From contig NZ_LYXE01000059.1 in NCBI RefSeq assembly GCF_002532075.1, positions 25,235 through 89,234 of the forward strand: a DNA stretch of 64,000 bases, given 5' to 3'. The notes below the pieces were generated by a model, which saw only the letters and a program-made list of their open reading frames with translations, was not told where the DNA came from and did no database searches. Every line of letters begins with the position of its first letter. Within the stretch, counting starts at the first letter, position 1. This document shows, in pieces, positions 8,569 to 17,823 of the stretch. The stretch comes from Candidatus Chloroploca asiatica (GTDB taxonomy: Bacteria > Chloroflexota > Chloroflexia > Chloroflexales > Chloroflexaceae). Both the position numbers and the translations under genes were made by a program.

Positions 8569-9933
8569 TCAGGCGTGTGCAAGCAAATCAACCACCTCGG
8601 TCAACGAGCGTGCAGGCGTCACGGTCAGGCCACTTACCTGACCAAGTTGGGCCGTAGCGGGAACAATTGCCCTTGTAAACCCGAGTTTGGCCGCCTCAAC
8701 GAGACGACGTTCGAGTTGACTAGAGGTGCGCAATTCGCCAGACAAGCCTATTTCACCCACCAGCACCAGATCGGGGTCAATCCGCTGATTACGATACGAT
8801 GAAGCAATTGCCAGCGCAACGGCGAGATCGGCGGCAGGCTCGGTAATCCGCAACCCACCGACCACATTGACATAGAGATCCTGATTAAAAAGGGGCAAAC
8901 CCACCCGTTTGGTCAAAACGGCGGCAAGCATCAAGAGACGATTCAGGTCAAACCCATTCGTCGTCCGGCGCGGTTGCGCACTCCCCGTCGTCGACGTTAA
9001 CGCCTGGATCTCGACAAGCAGCGGGCGCGTCCCCTCCATCATCACGGCCACGGTCGAGCCAGGGCTATTGAGGCTACGCTCGGCAAGAAAGATCAGCGAC
9101 GGATTCGGCACCTCTTGCATGCCCTGGCCGCCCATTTCAAAGACCCCGACTTCATTTGTCGAGCCAAAGCGGTTTTTGACCCCACGGAGGAGGCGATACT
9201 GATGAAAGCGATCACCCTCAAGATAGAGCACAACATCAACAATATGTTCGAGCACACGAGGCCCAGCGATGGCCCCCTCTTTGGTCACATGGCCGACGAG
9301 AAAGATGGGCACCCCCAACTCTTTCGCCAACTGCATCAAGCGCAGCGCCCCCTCACGAACCTGGCTCACACTCCCGGCGGCACTGGTCAACGCTTCGAGG
9401 TAGACTGTCTGAATCGAGTCAACAATCACCAGACCGGGACGCAGATTGCGGATCTGGTCAAGAATGACATCGAGCGACGTCTCCGAATAGACAAAAAGCT
9501 CATCACCCTGCAACGCGAGGCGTTCGGCACGCAATTTAATCTGCTGGGCCGACTCTTCGGCACTGACATAGAGTGCCGAGCCGGTGGTAGCCGCAAAATG
9601 GGCCGCCACCTGGGTCAACAACGTACTCTTGCCAACCCCCGGATCGCCGCCAATCAAGACGACCGAACCAGGCACCAGGCCGCCACCGAGCACCCGTGAG
9701 AACTCTTCGGCGTAGACCGGCAAACGCTGGAACCCTCCAGACGGCACATCAGACAAGCGCACAGGGCGCACCCCGGCACTGCCACTCTCGCGTCCACCGC
9801 TACGATTTGTCGATCTAATTTCAGTCTGCTCAACGAGGCTATCCCAGGTGTCACAATCAGGACATTTCCCCATCCACCTTGACTGCTGCGCACCACACTG
9901 TTGACAGACAAAAATGGTTCGTGGTTTTGCCAT
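8569..9933 (-). CDS. radA: DNA repair protein RadA (Sms)
   Basis: RecA-related DnaB-type motor that promotes branch migration in recombinational repair. From the ATG at 9933 it has 454 residues. Visible are an N-terminal C4 zinc finger (CQQCG...CPDC), Walker A GGDPGVGKSTLL, the RadA motif KNRFG in LRGVKNRFGST, and a Lon-protease-like C-terminal domain (GGLRITEPAADLAVALAIAS, GEIGLSGELR). The start is supported by the zinc finger following at once and by an extended -10 ending 6 nt upstream, which implies leaderless translation. clpC lies upstream behind a hairpin, and the PIN/TRAM gene follows 22 nt after the stop. Confidence 0.95.
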   Translation of the reverse strand: MAKPRTIFVCQQCGAQQSRWMGKCPDCDTWDSLVEQTEIRSTNRSGGRESGSAGVRPVRLSDVPSGGFQRLPVYAEEFSRVLGGGLVPGSVVLIGGDPGVGKSTLLTQVAAHFAATTGSALYVSAEESAQQIKLRAERLALQGDELFVYSETSLDVILDQIRNLRPGLVIVDSIQTVYLEALTSAAGSVSQVREGALRLMQLAKELGVPIFLVGHVTKEGAIAGPRVLEHIVDVVLYLEGDRFHQYRLLRGVKNRFGSTNEVGVFEMGGQGMQEVPNPSLIFLAERSLNSPGSTVAVMMEGTRPLLVEIQALTSTTGSAQPRRTTNGFDLNRLLMLAAVLTKRVGLPLFNQDLYVNVVGGLRITEPAADLAVALAIASSYRNQRIDPDLVLVGEIGLSGELRTSSQLERRLVEAAKLGFTRAIVPATAQLGQVSGLTVTPARSLTEVVDLLAHA

Positions 9934-9939
9934 AGGTCG

Positions 9940-9948
9940 ATTATACCA
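9940..9948 (-). promoter_or_regulatory. Extended -10 promoter (TGGTATAAT) for radA, leaderless geometry
   Basis: TGGTATAAT is followed by six bases (CGACCT) and the radA ATG. With the usual distance from -10 to +1, transcription would begin at the A of the start codon. No ribosome site is present. Confidence 0.7.
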
Positions 9949-9987
9949 CGCACTATCGTGTGTTGAATAAAGTTCAAATCTTGTTGG

Positions 9988-10054
9988 AAACGACCTGAGA
10001 TGAGACAAAACCTGCCAGCAACGCTAGCAGGTTTTGCCTCACCCCAGGTCGTTT
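9988..10054. terminator. Long interrupted palindrome between clpC and radA
   Basis: Outer arms AAACGACCTG/CAGGTCGTTT and inner arms AAAACCTGC/GCAGGTTTT pair around a CAGC-AAC-GCTA apex. It lies 12 nt beyond the clpC stop, so it probably ends the S1-clpC transcript. No long U-tract follows. Confidence 0.65.
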
Positions 10055-10066
10055 ACCGAGGTACAG

Positions 10067-12598
10067 TTACTCAACCAGGGCCGGGCTCTCTTCGGGATGA
10101 GCTTCAGTGGCACCATTTTCCCCGTCGATCTGGCGCTGCGAGCGAAGGCGCAACTCCTCGTCGTGGACATCAGCAATAATCGTATCACCTTCGGTGAAGC
10201 GTGCATCAAGCACACCCTCGGCAAGGGGATCTTCGATCAGGTTCGTAATAATGCGGCGGAGTGGTCGTGCGCCAAACGCGGGATCGTAGCCACGGCGGGC
10301 GAGCAAGTCAAGCGCATCCTCACGTACCTCAAGCACCATCTGGTGCTCATCAAGCTGGTTCTGCACCCGACGAAGCATCAGCGTCGTAATCTGATGGATC
10401 TCTTCGGTGGTGAGCGGATGGAAGATGATCGTCGCATCAATTCGGTTCAGGAACTCGGGTCGGAAGAGCACCTTGAGGGCATCATCAACTTTGCGACGCA
10501 TATCCATCTGGTCAATCTCATCGGCATTGCCCCCGAAGCCAATCCGGCTTGCCCGACGGATATGCTCGGTGCCAACATTCGAAGTCATGATGATAATCGT
10601 ATTGCGGAAGTCAACCTTGCGGCCCTTGCCATCAGTCAGATTGCCATCCTCAAGCACCTGAAGGAGCAGGTTAAAGGCATCGGGATGGGCCTTCTCGATC
10701 TCATCAAAGAGCACCACGCTATAGGGTTTGCGGCGCACCGCATCGGTCAACTGACCACCCTCGCCATACCCGACATACCCTGGAGGCGAACCGACCAGAC
10801 GCGACGTCGTATGGCGTTCCTGGAACTCGGACATATCAATCTTGATCAGACTCTCTTCCGAGCCAAACATAAACTCAGCGAGCGTCTTGGCAAGTTCGGT
10901 CTTGCCCACCCCAGTCGGCCCGAGGAAGATAAAGCTCCCGATGGGGCGCTTGGGATCCTTGAGGCCAGCGCGGGCACGACGCACCGCCTTGGAGATCGTC
11001 ACGATCGCCTCTTGCTGACCAACGACCCGATTATGGAGGAAGTTCTCCATCTGCATCAGGCGCATCGTCTCATCGCCCTTGAGGCGCGTCACGGGAATGC
11101 CCGTCCACATCCCAACCACCTCAGCAATATCTTCATCGGTGACATAGGGGCGTTCAGCGACCCGCTCATCGCCGCCAGCGGCACCGATGTCAGCCTCAAT
11201 CTGAACAATCCGGTTCTGCATCCGCTCTTCGCGCTCGCGAAGATCGGCGGCCAGATCAAACTGCTTATCTTCGAGGGCTGCCTCTTTCTCCTTGCGGAGC
11301 GCCTCAAGGCCACGGAGGGCATCGCGAAGCTGAGGAGGCGTCGCCGAGCGATACATGCGCACCCGGCTCGCGGCCTCATCGATCAAATCGATGGCCTTAT
11401 CGGGCAACTGGCGGTCGGGCACATAGCGGGCCGAGAGCGCAGCCGCAGCCTTAATCGCCTCATCGCTAATCTGGAGCTGATGGAAATCCTCATAGCGCGA
11501 CTTGATCCCACGGAGGATCTGCACCGTATCTTCGAGGGACGGCTCATCAACCATCACGGGCTGAAAGCGGCGTTCGAGGGCGGCATCACGCTCGATATAC
11601 TTTCGGTACTCATCGAGCGTCGTTGCCCCAATGGTCTGGAGCTCGCCACGGGAAAGCGCGGGCTTGAGAATATTGGCGGCATCGAGCGTCCCCTCAGCGC
11701 CACCTGCACCGATAATCGTATGAAATTCATCAATAAAGAGAATGCAGCGGGTCTCTTTAATCTCATCAATCACCCGTTTGAGGCGTTCTTCAAACTGACC
11801 ACGATATTTCGTCCCCGCGACAAGGGCCCCCATATCGAGGGTCACCACCCGTTTGCCCTTAATACTATCGGGGACATCGCCTTGAATAATGCGCTGAGCG
11901 AGGCCTTCAACAATGGCCGTCTTGCCGACACCGGGCTCACCAATCAACGCCGGATTATTCTTGGTACGGCGCGAAAGAATCTGGATGACGCGCTCAATCT
12001 CGTGCTGACGGCCAATAATCGGATCAAGGCGACCAGCCTCGGCCATCTCGGTCAAATCGGTTCCGAGGGCATCGAGGTACGGCGTCTTGGACTGGCGCTG
12101 GGCTGCCGACTGACTCCCGCCGGCTCCGCGCTGCTCAGGCGCAGTGCCAGTGGTACCGTGGCGCAGGACGCGCATCACCTGATTGCGCACCTGTTCAAGG
12201 CTCACGCCCATAATATCGAGCACCCCCGTCGCCACACCTTCGCCATTGCGCACGAGGCCAAGGAGCAAATGTTCGGTGCCAATATAGTGATGATAGAGGC
12301 GGCCTGCCTCTTCAATCGCATACTTAATCACTTTTTGGGCGCGGGCGGTCAACTCCTGATCGGTGACGGGCGTACCCTCACCTGTCCCAACAATAAACTC
12401 AACCGCGCTACGGGCCTGGGCGAGTTTGACCCCCAGATCATCAAGAACGCGTGCGGCGATGCCCTCACTCTCGCGAATCAAACCGAGGAGGATATGCTCG
12501 GTCCCGATATACGGGTGGTTAAACGAGCGGGCCTCTTCGTGCGCAAGCTGGAGAACCTGCTTGGCGCGCTTGGTAAACTTACTATAGAGGTCAGACAT
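10067..12598 (-). CDS. clpC: ATP-dependent Clp protease ATP-binding subunit ClpC
   Basis: Hexameric AAA+ unfoldase that feeds proteins to ClpP and needs an adaptor in well-studied members. About 843 residues. Domains in order: two Clp_N repeats (about 1-145), AAA-1 with Walker [14 protein letters not shown], a UVR-containing middle domain ([17 protein letters not shown]), AAA-2 with [14 protein letters not shown], and a C-terminal D2-small domain. All nucleotide motifs are intact. The ATG at 12598 has GGAG 6 nt upstream; a GTG four codons earlier would overlap that site. It is downstream of the S1 gene by 47 nt, with only a 6-bp stem between, so co-transcription is possible. A long shadow frame on the other strand is not a gene. 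Confidence 0.97.
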   Translation of the reverse strand: MSDLYSKFTKRAKQVLQLAHEEARSFNHPYIGTEHILLGLIRESEGIAARVLDDLGVKLAQARSAVEFIVGTGEGTPVTDQELTARAQKVIKYAIEEAGRLYHHYIGTEHLLLGLVRNGEGVATGVLDIMGVSLEQVRNQVMRVLRHGTTGTAPEQRGAGGSQSAAQRQSKTPYLDALGTDLTEMAEAGRLDPIIGRQHEIERVIQILSRRTKNNPALIGEPGVGKTAIVEGLAQRIIQGDVPDSIKGKRVVTLDMGALVAGTKYRGQFEERLKRVIDEIKETRCILFIDEFHTIIGAGGAEGTLDAANILKPALSRGELQTIGATTLDEYRKYIERDAALERRFQPVMVDEPSLEDTVQILRGIKSRYEDFHQLQISDEAIKAAAALSARYVPDRQLPDKAIDLIDEAASRVRMYRSATPPQLRDALRGLEALRKEKEAALEDKQFDLAADLREREERMQNRIVQIEADIGAAGGDERVAERPYVTDEDIAEVVGMWTGIPVTRLKGDETMRLMQMENFLHNRVVGQQEAIVTISKAVRRARAGLKDPKRPIGSFIFLGPTGVGKTELAKTLAEFMFGSEESLIKIDMSEFQERHTTSRLVGSPPGYVGYGEGGQLTDAVRRKPYSVVLFDEIEKAHPDAFNLLLQVLEDGNLTDGKGRKVDFRNTIIIMTSNVGTEHIRRASRIGFGGNADEIDQMDMRRKVDDALKVLFRPEFLNRIDATIIFHPLTTEEIHQITTLMLRRVQNQLDEHQMVLEVREDALDLLARRGYDPAFGARPLRRIITNLIEDPLAEGVLDARFTEGDTIIADVHDEELRLRSQRQIDGENGATEAHPEESPALVE

Positions 12599-12645
12599 GG
12601 TATTCTCCACTAGCTATCGCTGGCAAGTCACGAGCTTGCCGAGAC

Positions 12646-13854
12646 TCACTCGCCTTGCTCACCGATCTCATCATCGTCTTCACCAGACTCACGGTTCACA
12701 CGCAGGCTCAGGCCCATTCGCTTGCGGGTTGGATCGATGCGAATAATGCGTGCCTGCACCACAGCCCCTTCCGCGAGCAACTCGCGAGGAGATTGCATCG
12801 GCTCATCGCCCATTTCTGAAATATGGATCAAACCCTCGACCCCATCTTCAATGCGGGCAAATGCGCCAAATGACGTAAGCTGTGTAATAACCCCTTCAAC
12901 CACCTGACCCAGTTGATAACGTTCACCGACACGGGACCAGGGTTCGTGCTGTGTCCGTTTAATCGACAGCGCAATACGTTTACGTTCGTGATCAATGCTC
13001 AAGACCATCACCGGCAAGTGAGCGCCAACATTGAGCACCTCACCGGGATGTTTCACCCGGCTCCACGAAATTTCGGACATATGGACAAGGCCATCAGCAC
13101 CACCGATATCAACAAATGCCCCGAAATCACAGACCGAGCTAATCGTACCCTCACGCACATCACCTTCGCGCAGCGATGCAAGCAATTCATCTTTCTTGCT
13201 CTCACGCGATTCTTGCATAGCCTGGCGCTCTGAGAGGATCAGGCGATTGCGATTACGGTTCAGTTCAATTACTTTCAGCCTCAGGTCAGTATTGACCATC
13301 CGCGCCATATCAGACTGCTTCTGGGTCTCGGGGCCGCGACTAATGCCCGAAACCTGCGAAGCCGGAACAAAACCACGGACGCCCTCTAAATTGACGAGCA
13401 ACCCGCCCTTATTGTAATTCACCACCCGGGCCGAGATGACCTCGCCCTTTTCATAGGCAGCCTGAAGCAAACGCCAACTCCGCTCCTGACGCGCCTTATC
13501 AATCGAGAGGATTGCCCGCCCCTCTTTGTCTTCAGACTGGACAACAAAGACCAGCAAAGGATCGCCGACTTGCAAAGCAGCGCGATCTTCTGCCGCCAAC
13601 GATTGCATCTCGCGTGACGGAACGATTCCTTCAGCTTTGGAACCGATATCAACGAGGATTTCATCACGTTCGACACGCATGATCAGACCGTCGACCGTAT
13701 CACCATATTTGAGATTACGGTAGTCGTGAGCCGGATCATTGAGGAACTGCTCCATCAGAGCGAGATCCTCGGCCTCGAAGTCGTTGCCATTCTCAACGTG
13801 TGCGGGTGTGGGTTGTGCCTCAGACTCGGCAGTGTTCCCCTTCAATTCTTCCAT
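12646..13854 (-). CDS. rpsA: Ribosomal protein S1-like protein with four S1 domains
   Basis: Binds single-stranded mRNA and, in proteins of this class, helps it onto the 30S subunit. The 402 residues carry an acidic N terminus and four S1/OB repeats. These begin near YGDTVDGLIMRV, KGEVISARVVNY, GDVREGTISSVCDFGAFVDIG and GQVVEGVITQLTSFGAFARI. The third and fourth are the most canonical (GLVHMSEISW, GLIHISEMGD). Four repeats are fewer than the six of the gamma-proteobacterial protein but normal for many other phyla. A good AAGGA lies 6 nt before the ATG. The tail is acidic (EDDDEIGEQGE). Its own promoter lies about 70 nt upstream, divergent from ppk. Confidence 0.9.
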   Translation of the reverse strand: MEELKGNTAESEAQPTPAHVENGNDFEAEDLALMEQFLNDPAHDYRNLKYGDTVDGLIMRVERDEILVDIGSKAEGIVPSREMQSLAAEDRAALQVGDPLLVFVVQSEDKEGRAILSIDKARQERSWRLLQAAYEKGEVISARVVNYNKGGLLVNLEGVRGFVPASQVSGISRGPETQKQSDMARMVNTDLRLKVIELNRNRNRLILSERQAMQESRESKKDELLASLREGDVREGTISSVCDFGAFVDIGGADGLVHMSEISWSRVKHPGEVLNVGAHLPVMVLSIDHERKRIALSIKRTQHEPWSRVGERYQLGQVVEGVITQLTSFGAFARIEDGVEGLIHISEMGDEPMQSPRELLAEGAVVQARIIRIDPTRKRMGLSLRVNRESGEDDDEIGEQGE

Positions 13855-13923
13855 GCGCCGTCCTTGAGTACACAGTGAAAGACTCTACCGAAGATGGGAC
13901 AGGAAGCAGAAACAGTCGTTTGA

Positions 13924-13952
13924 ATTATACGCCCGTACTGCACAAAGCGCAA
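13924..13952 (-). promoter_or_regulatory. Promoter for the S1 gene
   Basis: TATAAT at 13929-13924 with TTGCGC 17 bp upstream (13952-13947). The predicted leader is about 63 nt. It is back to back with the ppk promoter. Confidence 0.6.
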
Positions 13953-13980
13953 GGGTATGCTTGCTGATAACGTACGGGCT

Positions 13981-13989
13981 TGTTATACT
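13981..13989 (+). promoter_or_regulatory. Extended -10 promoter (TGTTATACT) for ppk
   Basis: TG-T-TATACT gives a start near 13996 and a leader of about 37 nt that contains AGAGGA just before the ppk ATG. Confidence 0.6.
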
Positions 13990-14032
13990 ACAAGAGCAAT
14001 GTGTCCCCCACTTAATCCAGCCAGAGGATGAC

Positions 14033-16141
14033 ATGACAACGCAGGATTTGCCATCCGAAGAGACCGTTGAGCTATTAACGAATCCTAATTCGCGCTATTT
14101 CAATCGCGAATTGAGCTGGATCGAGTTTAACCGCCGCGTGATCGAAGAGGCGTTCGATGTTCGGAATCCCTTGCTTGAACGGGTGAAGTTTTTGTCGATC
14201 TGGGCCTCGAATCTTGATGAGTTTTTCATGATTCGCGTGAGTGGCATCAAGCAGCAAATTAGTGCGGGTGTCCAGAAGTTATCACGCGATGGGGCAACAC
14301 CGACCGAACAACTCCATCATATTCGCCTGGCCTTGCTCCCCCTTCTCGCTCAAGAGCGTGATCTGCTGCTCGATGATTTGCTGCCGAGTCTCCGTGAACA
14401 ACATATCCATTTATATAATTATGACAACTTAAATCCTCAGCAAAAAGATTGGTTGCGCACATATTATCAGCAACAGATCTTTCCGGTACTGACCCCGCTG
14501 GCCTTTGATAGTAGCCGTCCCTTCCCTTTTATCTCTAACCTGAGTCTCAATCTCGCGGTGGTCATACGTGATCGCGACAAGGGCGAACTCTTTGCCCGCG
14601 TGAAGGTGCCCGAGGTGCTGCCACGTCTTATCGCTTTGCCGCAGGAGCTCTGCGACGTGCCGCATGACCAGCCGTTAGGCCGTCAGGCCTGTTTTATCTG
14701 GATCGAGCAGGCGATTGCCGCTCATCTTGATCTGCTCTTTCCCGGGGTTGAGATCGTTGAGCATTACCCGTTTCGCGTGGTACGCAATGCCGATATGGAG
14801 ATCGAGGAGGACGAAGCCAACGACCTGCTCGAAACCATCGAGCAAGGGGTGCGCCAGCGGCGGTTTGGCGAGGTGGTTCGCCTGACCATTGACTCGTCGA
14901 TGCCTGAACGCATTGCGACGATCCTGTCGACCAATCTGAAGATCGAGCCCAATGATATTTATACCGTGCGCGGCCCCCTCGGGCTCGCTGATCTCTTCAG
15001 TCTCTATCGCCTCGATCGGCCAGACCTCAAGGATCCGCCCTATATGCCGGTTGTGCCCCTTGTTTTGCAAAATAATCCCGATATCTTCGAGACGATTCGT
15101 GGCGGCGATATTCTGCTCCATCATCCCTACCACTCGTTTTCACCCGTGATTGATTTCATTCACGCCGCCGCCGAAGATCCCCATGTCCTCGCGATCAAGC
15201 AGACCCTGTATCGCGTCGGGAGTAACTCGCCGATTGTGCGTGCGTTGATGCACGCTCGCGAACTGGGCAAGCAGGTGACGGCTGTGGTCGAACTCAAGGC
15301 ACGTTTTGATGAAGAGAATAATATTGTCTGGGCGAGAGCGCTTGAGCGGGCCGGCGTCCACGTGGTCTATGGTCTGGTCGGCTTGAAAGTTCATGCCAAG
15401 CTCGCGCTGGTGGTGCGGCAAGAAGCCGACGGGTTGCGTTGTTATGCCCATCTTGGCACCGGTAATTATAATGCGACAACAGCCCGCATCTATACCGACC
15501 TGGGGCTTTTTACTTGCCGCGAGGATATTACCGCTGATGTTGTCGAGCTCTTCAATTCGCTGACTGCCTATGGGCGGCGTGAGCACTATCGCAAGTTGCT
15601 GGTTGCCCCGGTTACGATGCGCCGGCGCCTGCGAGAGATGATTGAACGCGAAATGCAGTGCCAGGAGCGCACGGGCAACGGGCGGATCATTATTAAAGTC
15701 AATGCGCTGGTTGATCGCCAGATGATCGATGCGCTCTACCGCGCCTCGCAGGCGGGTGTCCAGATTGATCTGATTATCCGCGGCATGTGTGCGCTACGCC
15801 CTGGTGTGCCAAACTTGAGTGAGAACATCCGCGTGCGCAGCATTATCGGCCCGTTTCTTGAGCATCACCGGATCTACTATTTTGCCAATGGCGGTGAACC
15901 CGAGATCTACCTGGGCAGTGCTGATCTAATGGAACGCAACCTTGATCGACGAGTCGAGGAGCTCTTTCCCGTGGAAGATCCGACGCTCGCCCGCTATGTG
16001 CGCAAGACCATGCTCGACACCTATCTCCATGATAATACACGCGCCCATGTGCTCCACGCCAATGGAACCTATGAACGGCAAACTCCTGGTGAAGGTCAAC
16101 CAGTTGATAGTCAAGTTCCAGCATGGATGCTCGGTGAGTAG
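14033..16141 (+). CDS. ppk: Polyphosphate kinase 1
   Basis: Reversibly builds long-chain polyphosphate from the gamma-phosphate of ATP; membrane-associated cytoplasmic tetramer. 702 residues. Family blocks seen: N domain YFNRELSWIEFNRRV and SNLDEFFMIRVSGIK; H domain KVPEVLPRLI; catalytic C domains with HHPYHSFSPVIDFI, KQTLYRVGSNSPIV, GLKVHAKLALVVRQ (HxK-type, phospho-His region) and YAHLGTGNYNATTARIYTDLG; and the second HxK-like region FLEHHRIYYF. The ATG at 14033 follows AGAGGA; earlier in-frame codons lack family similarity. It is divergent from the S1 gene and followed by a strong hairpin. No ppx lies nearby. Confidence 0.97.
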   Translation: MTTQDLPSEETVELLTNPNSRYFNRELSWIEFNRRVIEEAFDVRNPLLERVKFLSIWASNLDEFFMIRVSGIKQQISAGVQKLSRDGATPTEQLHHIRLALLPLLAQERDLLLDDLLPSLREQHIHLYNYDNLNPQQKDWLRTYYQQQIFPVLTPLAFDSSRPFPFISNLSLNLAVVIRDRDKGELFARVKVPEVLPRLIALPQELCDVPHDQPLGRQACFIWIEQAIAAHLDLLFPGVEIVEHYPFRVVRNADMEIEEDEANDLLETIEQGVRQRRFGEVVRLTIDSSMPERIATILSTNLKIEPNDIYTVRGPLGLADLFSLYRLDRPDLKDPPYMPVVPLVLQNNPDIFETIRGGDILLHHPYHSFSPVIDFIHAAAEDPHVLAIKQTLYRVGSNSPIVRALMHARELGKQVTAVVELKARFDEENNIVWARALERAGVHVVYGLVGLKVHAKLALVVRQEADGLRCYAHLGTGNYNATTARIYTDLGLFTCREDITADVVELFNSLTAYGRREHYRKLLVAPVTMRRRLREMIEREMQCQERTGNGRIIIKVNALVDRQMIDALYRASQAGVQIDLIIRGMCALRPGVPNLSENIRVRSIIGPFLEHHRIYYFANGGEPEIYLGSADLMERNLDRRVEELFPVEDPTLARYVRKTMLDTYLHDNTRAHVLHANGTYERQTPGEGQPVDSQVPAWMLGE

Positions 16142-16230
16142 GTGTTGCTTGCGTAGCGCCCGCGATGCCTAGCTGCGGTTCGCATGGCATGTTTGGTTAT
16201 GGGATGCGGCTTGGTAAGAATGACGGCAGG

Positions 16231-16280
16231 GAGTGCCGACTTCAGTCGGCTGAGCCGGAAGCCGACTGAAGTCGGCACTC
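16231..16280. terminator. 21-bp perfect hairpin after ppk
   Basis: Arms 16231-16251 and 16260-16280 are exact reverse complements (GAGTGCCGACTTCAGTCGGCT on the left; 20 of its 21 bases are GAGTGCCGACTTCAGTCGGC) around an 8-nt loop. No U-tract follows on the plus strand. Confidence 0.65.
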
Positions 16281-16350
16281 TGCGGCGAGGTTCAAGCTGA
16301 TCCGGCCCTTCTGAAACATGCCTAAGGCGCGCATCTGTGAAAGGACAGGA

Positions 16351-17766
16351 ATGAGTCTCAAGGTACGAGCCGGATTGCTCAGCCTCGTGGTGCTTCTGGC
16401 AATGCTGTTCATGGCAACGCCAACGCAAGCGCAGCAGAGTCTTGACTGGCGCGAGCTACAAACCGACTATTTTCGGATTCTGTACCATGCTGACGGGGAA
16501 GAAGAAGCGCGCCGTTATGAGGCATGGGTCGATGTCATCTATGACGACCTGGCTGCGGCCTTCAATTATCGCACCACTACCCCGCTCACATTGCGGCTCT
16601 ATCCAGAGAGTGTCGACTACTTTGCGGTCAACCCGAGCGCACGCAACGTGCCAGGCGTGATCGCCCACGCCGACTTTCGCCTCCGCGAACTGGTCGTGAT
16701 TGTCGAACGGACTGCCGCGCAGAGTGAAGAGGGGGTCAAGAATAATGTTCGGCATGAACTCACGCATATTATTGCCGCCGATCTAAGCAATAATCAGCTC
16801 AATACGGGCTTCCACGAGGGCATTGCCCAGTATATGGAACGGCCTGCTGATGAGCTTGAACAGCGCATCCGAGCACTCCGTCAGACCTATGAACGCGGCC
16901 TGTTGATGCCATGGAGTGCGTTTGACGACCGTGAGCGCATCTATGGGCAACCTGAAATTGGCTACCCCCAGAGTCTCTCGGTCGTGGCGTTTCTCATTGA
17001 ACAGTACGGCTTCACTCGTCTGCGTGAGTTTTTGATTGTGAATGGACGGACACCGAGCTATCGCGAGGCACTGGCGCAAACCTATCAGCGTTCGGCAGGT
17101 GAACTGGAACTAGCCTGGCGCGACTGGTTACCCGAGTATCTCGAGGGGGGCTACCAGCGCAACGCACTGGTTGTGTATGATCTGAGTTTTGTGCGTACGC
17201 TGGTCAACCAGGGCAGTTATGCCGCTGCCGAGCAAGAGTTGCGCACAACGGTCGAGTGGCTCAAGAACCATGCCGACACCCAACCAGCCGAGGTACTGGC
17301 CGAAGCCGAGGCCTTGCTTGCACGCAGTGCGCAAGGAATGCGGGCCGAACAACTGGCCGAGAGTGCGCGGCAAGCGCTGCAACAGGGTGACTACGAGCGT
17401 GCCATCCGGCTCGTTGCTGATGCCCAACACCTCTACGCCGAGTTGAACGACGCACGGCAAGCCGAGGTACTGGCGATCTACGCTGAACGAGCGACACGCG
17501 GAATAGAGGCCACCAGTGTGCTGGCTCAGGCGATTGAGTTGACCCGCGGCTTCAACTACCCACAGGCGTATCTGCAAGCCGACCGGGCTGCCGCCGAATT
17601 TGCGGCCCTCGGTGATACCCTACGGCGGAATAACGCCGAACGGCTCCGTGATAGCCTGGCAACGCAACAGCGTCTGGTCGGATTCGGCTTGCTGATCGTC
17701 GGAAGTTTCGGGGTGGTGCTGAGTCTGCTTGGCTGGGCCTTTCGGCGACCTGCCGAGATCTGGTGA
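16351..17766 (+). CDS. Secreted/membrane-anchored peptidase MA-like (gluzincin) protein
   Basis: Exported zinc-peptidase-like protein of about 471 residues. A signal peptide (about 1-28, ending TPTQAQQS) is followed by a peptidase_MA-like domain with RHELTHII (HExxH zinc site) and the downstream GFHEGIAQY, whose Glu is the likely third ligand. A helical, TPR-like Ala/Glu-rich region (about 270-430) follows, then a C-terminal membrane segment (VGFGLLIVGSFGVVLSLLGW). The ATG at 16351 has AGGA close upstream and places the signal peptide at the N terminus. It stands alone between two hairpins. The substrate is unknown, and the active-site residues argue that it is catalytic. Confidence 0.85.
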   Translation: MSLKVRAGLLSLVVLLAMLFMATPTQAQQSLDWRELQTDYFRILYHADGEEEARRYEAWVDVIYDDLAAAFNYRTTTPLTLRLYPESVDYFAVNPSARNVPGVIAHADFRLRELVVIVERTAAQSEEGVKNNVRHELTHIIAADLSNNQLNTGFHEGIAQYMERPADELEQRIRALRQTYERGLLMPWSAFDDRERIYGQPEIGYPQSLSVVAFLIEQYGFTRLREFLIVNGRTPSYREALAQTYQRSAGELELAWRDWLPEYLEGGYQRNALVVYDLSFVRTLVNQGSYAAAEQELRTTVEWLKNHADTQPAEVLAEAEALLARSAQGMRAEQLAESARQALQQGDYERAIRLVADAQHLYAELNDARQAEVLAIYAERATRGIEATSVLAQAIELTRGFNYPQAYLQADRAAAEFAALGDTLRRNNAERLRDSLATQQRLVGFGLLIVGSFGVVLSLLGWAFRRPAEIW

Positions 17767-17772
17767 TCATTT

Positions 17773-17807
17773 CCCCTCTTCGCCCAGCATAACTGGGCGA
17801 AGAGGGG
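17773..17807. terminator. 15-bp bidirectional hairpin between peptidase gene and glyA
   Basis: Perfect arms CCCCTCTTCGCCCAG/CTGGGCGAAGAGGGG with a CATAA loop, sitting between two convergent genes. Confidence 0.7.
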
Positions 17808-17823
17808 GTGTGGAACCACTCTT

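Noticed and set aside
10034..12613. An 859-codon open frame on the plus strand opposite clpC
   Set aside because: It is the mirror of the clpC codon pattern; clpC on the minus strand has every family motif, while the mirror product has none.
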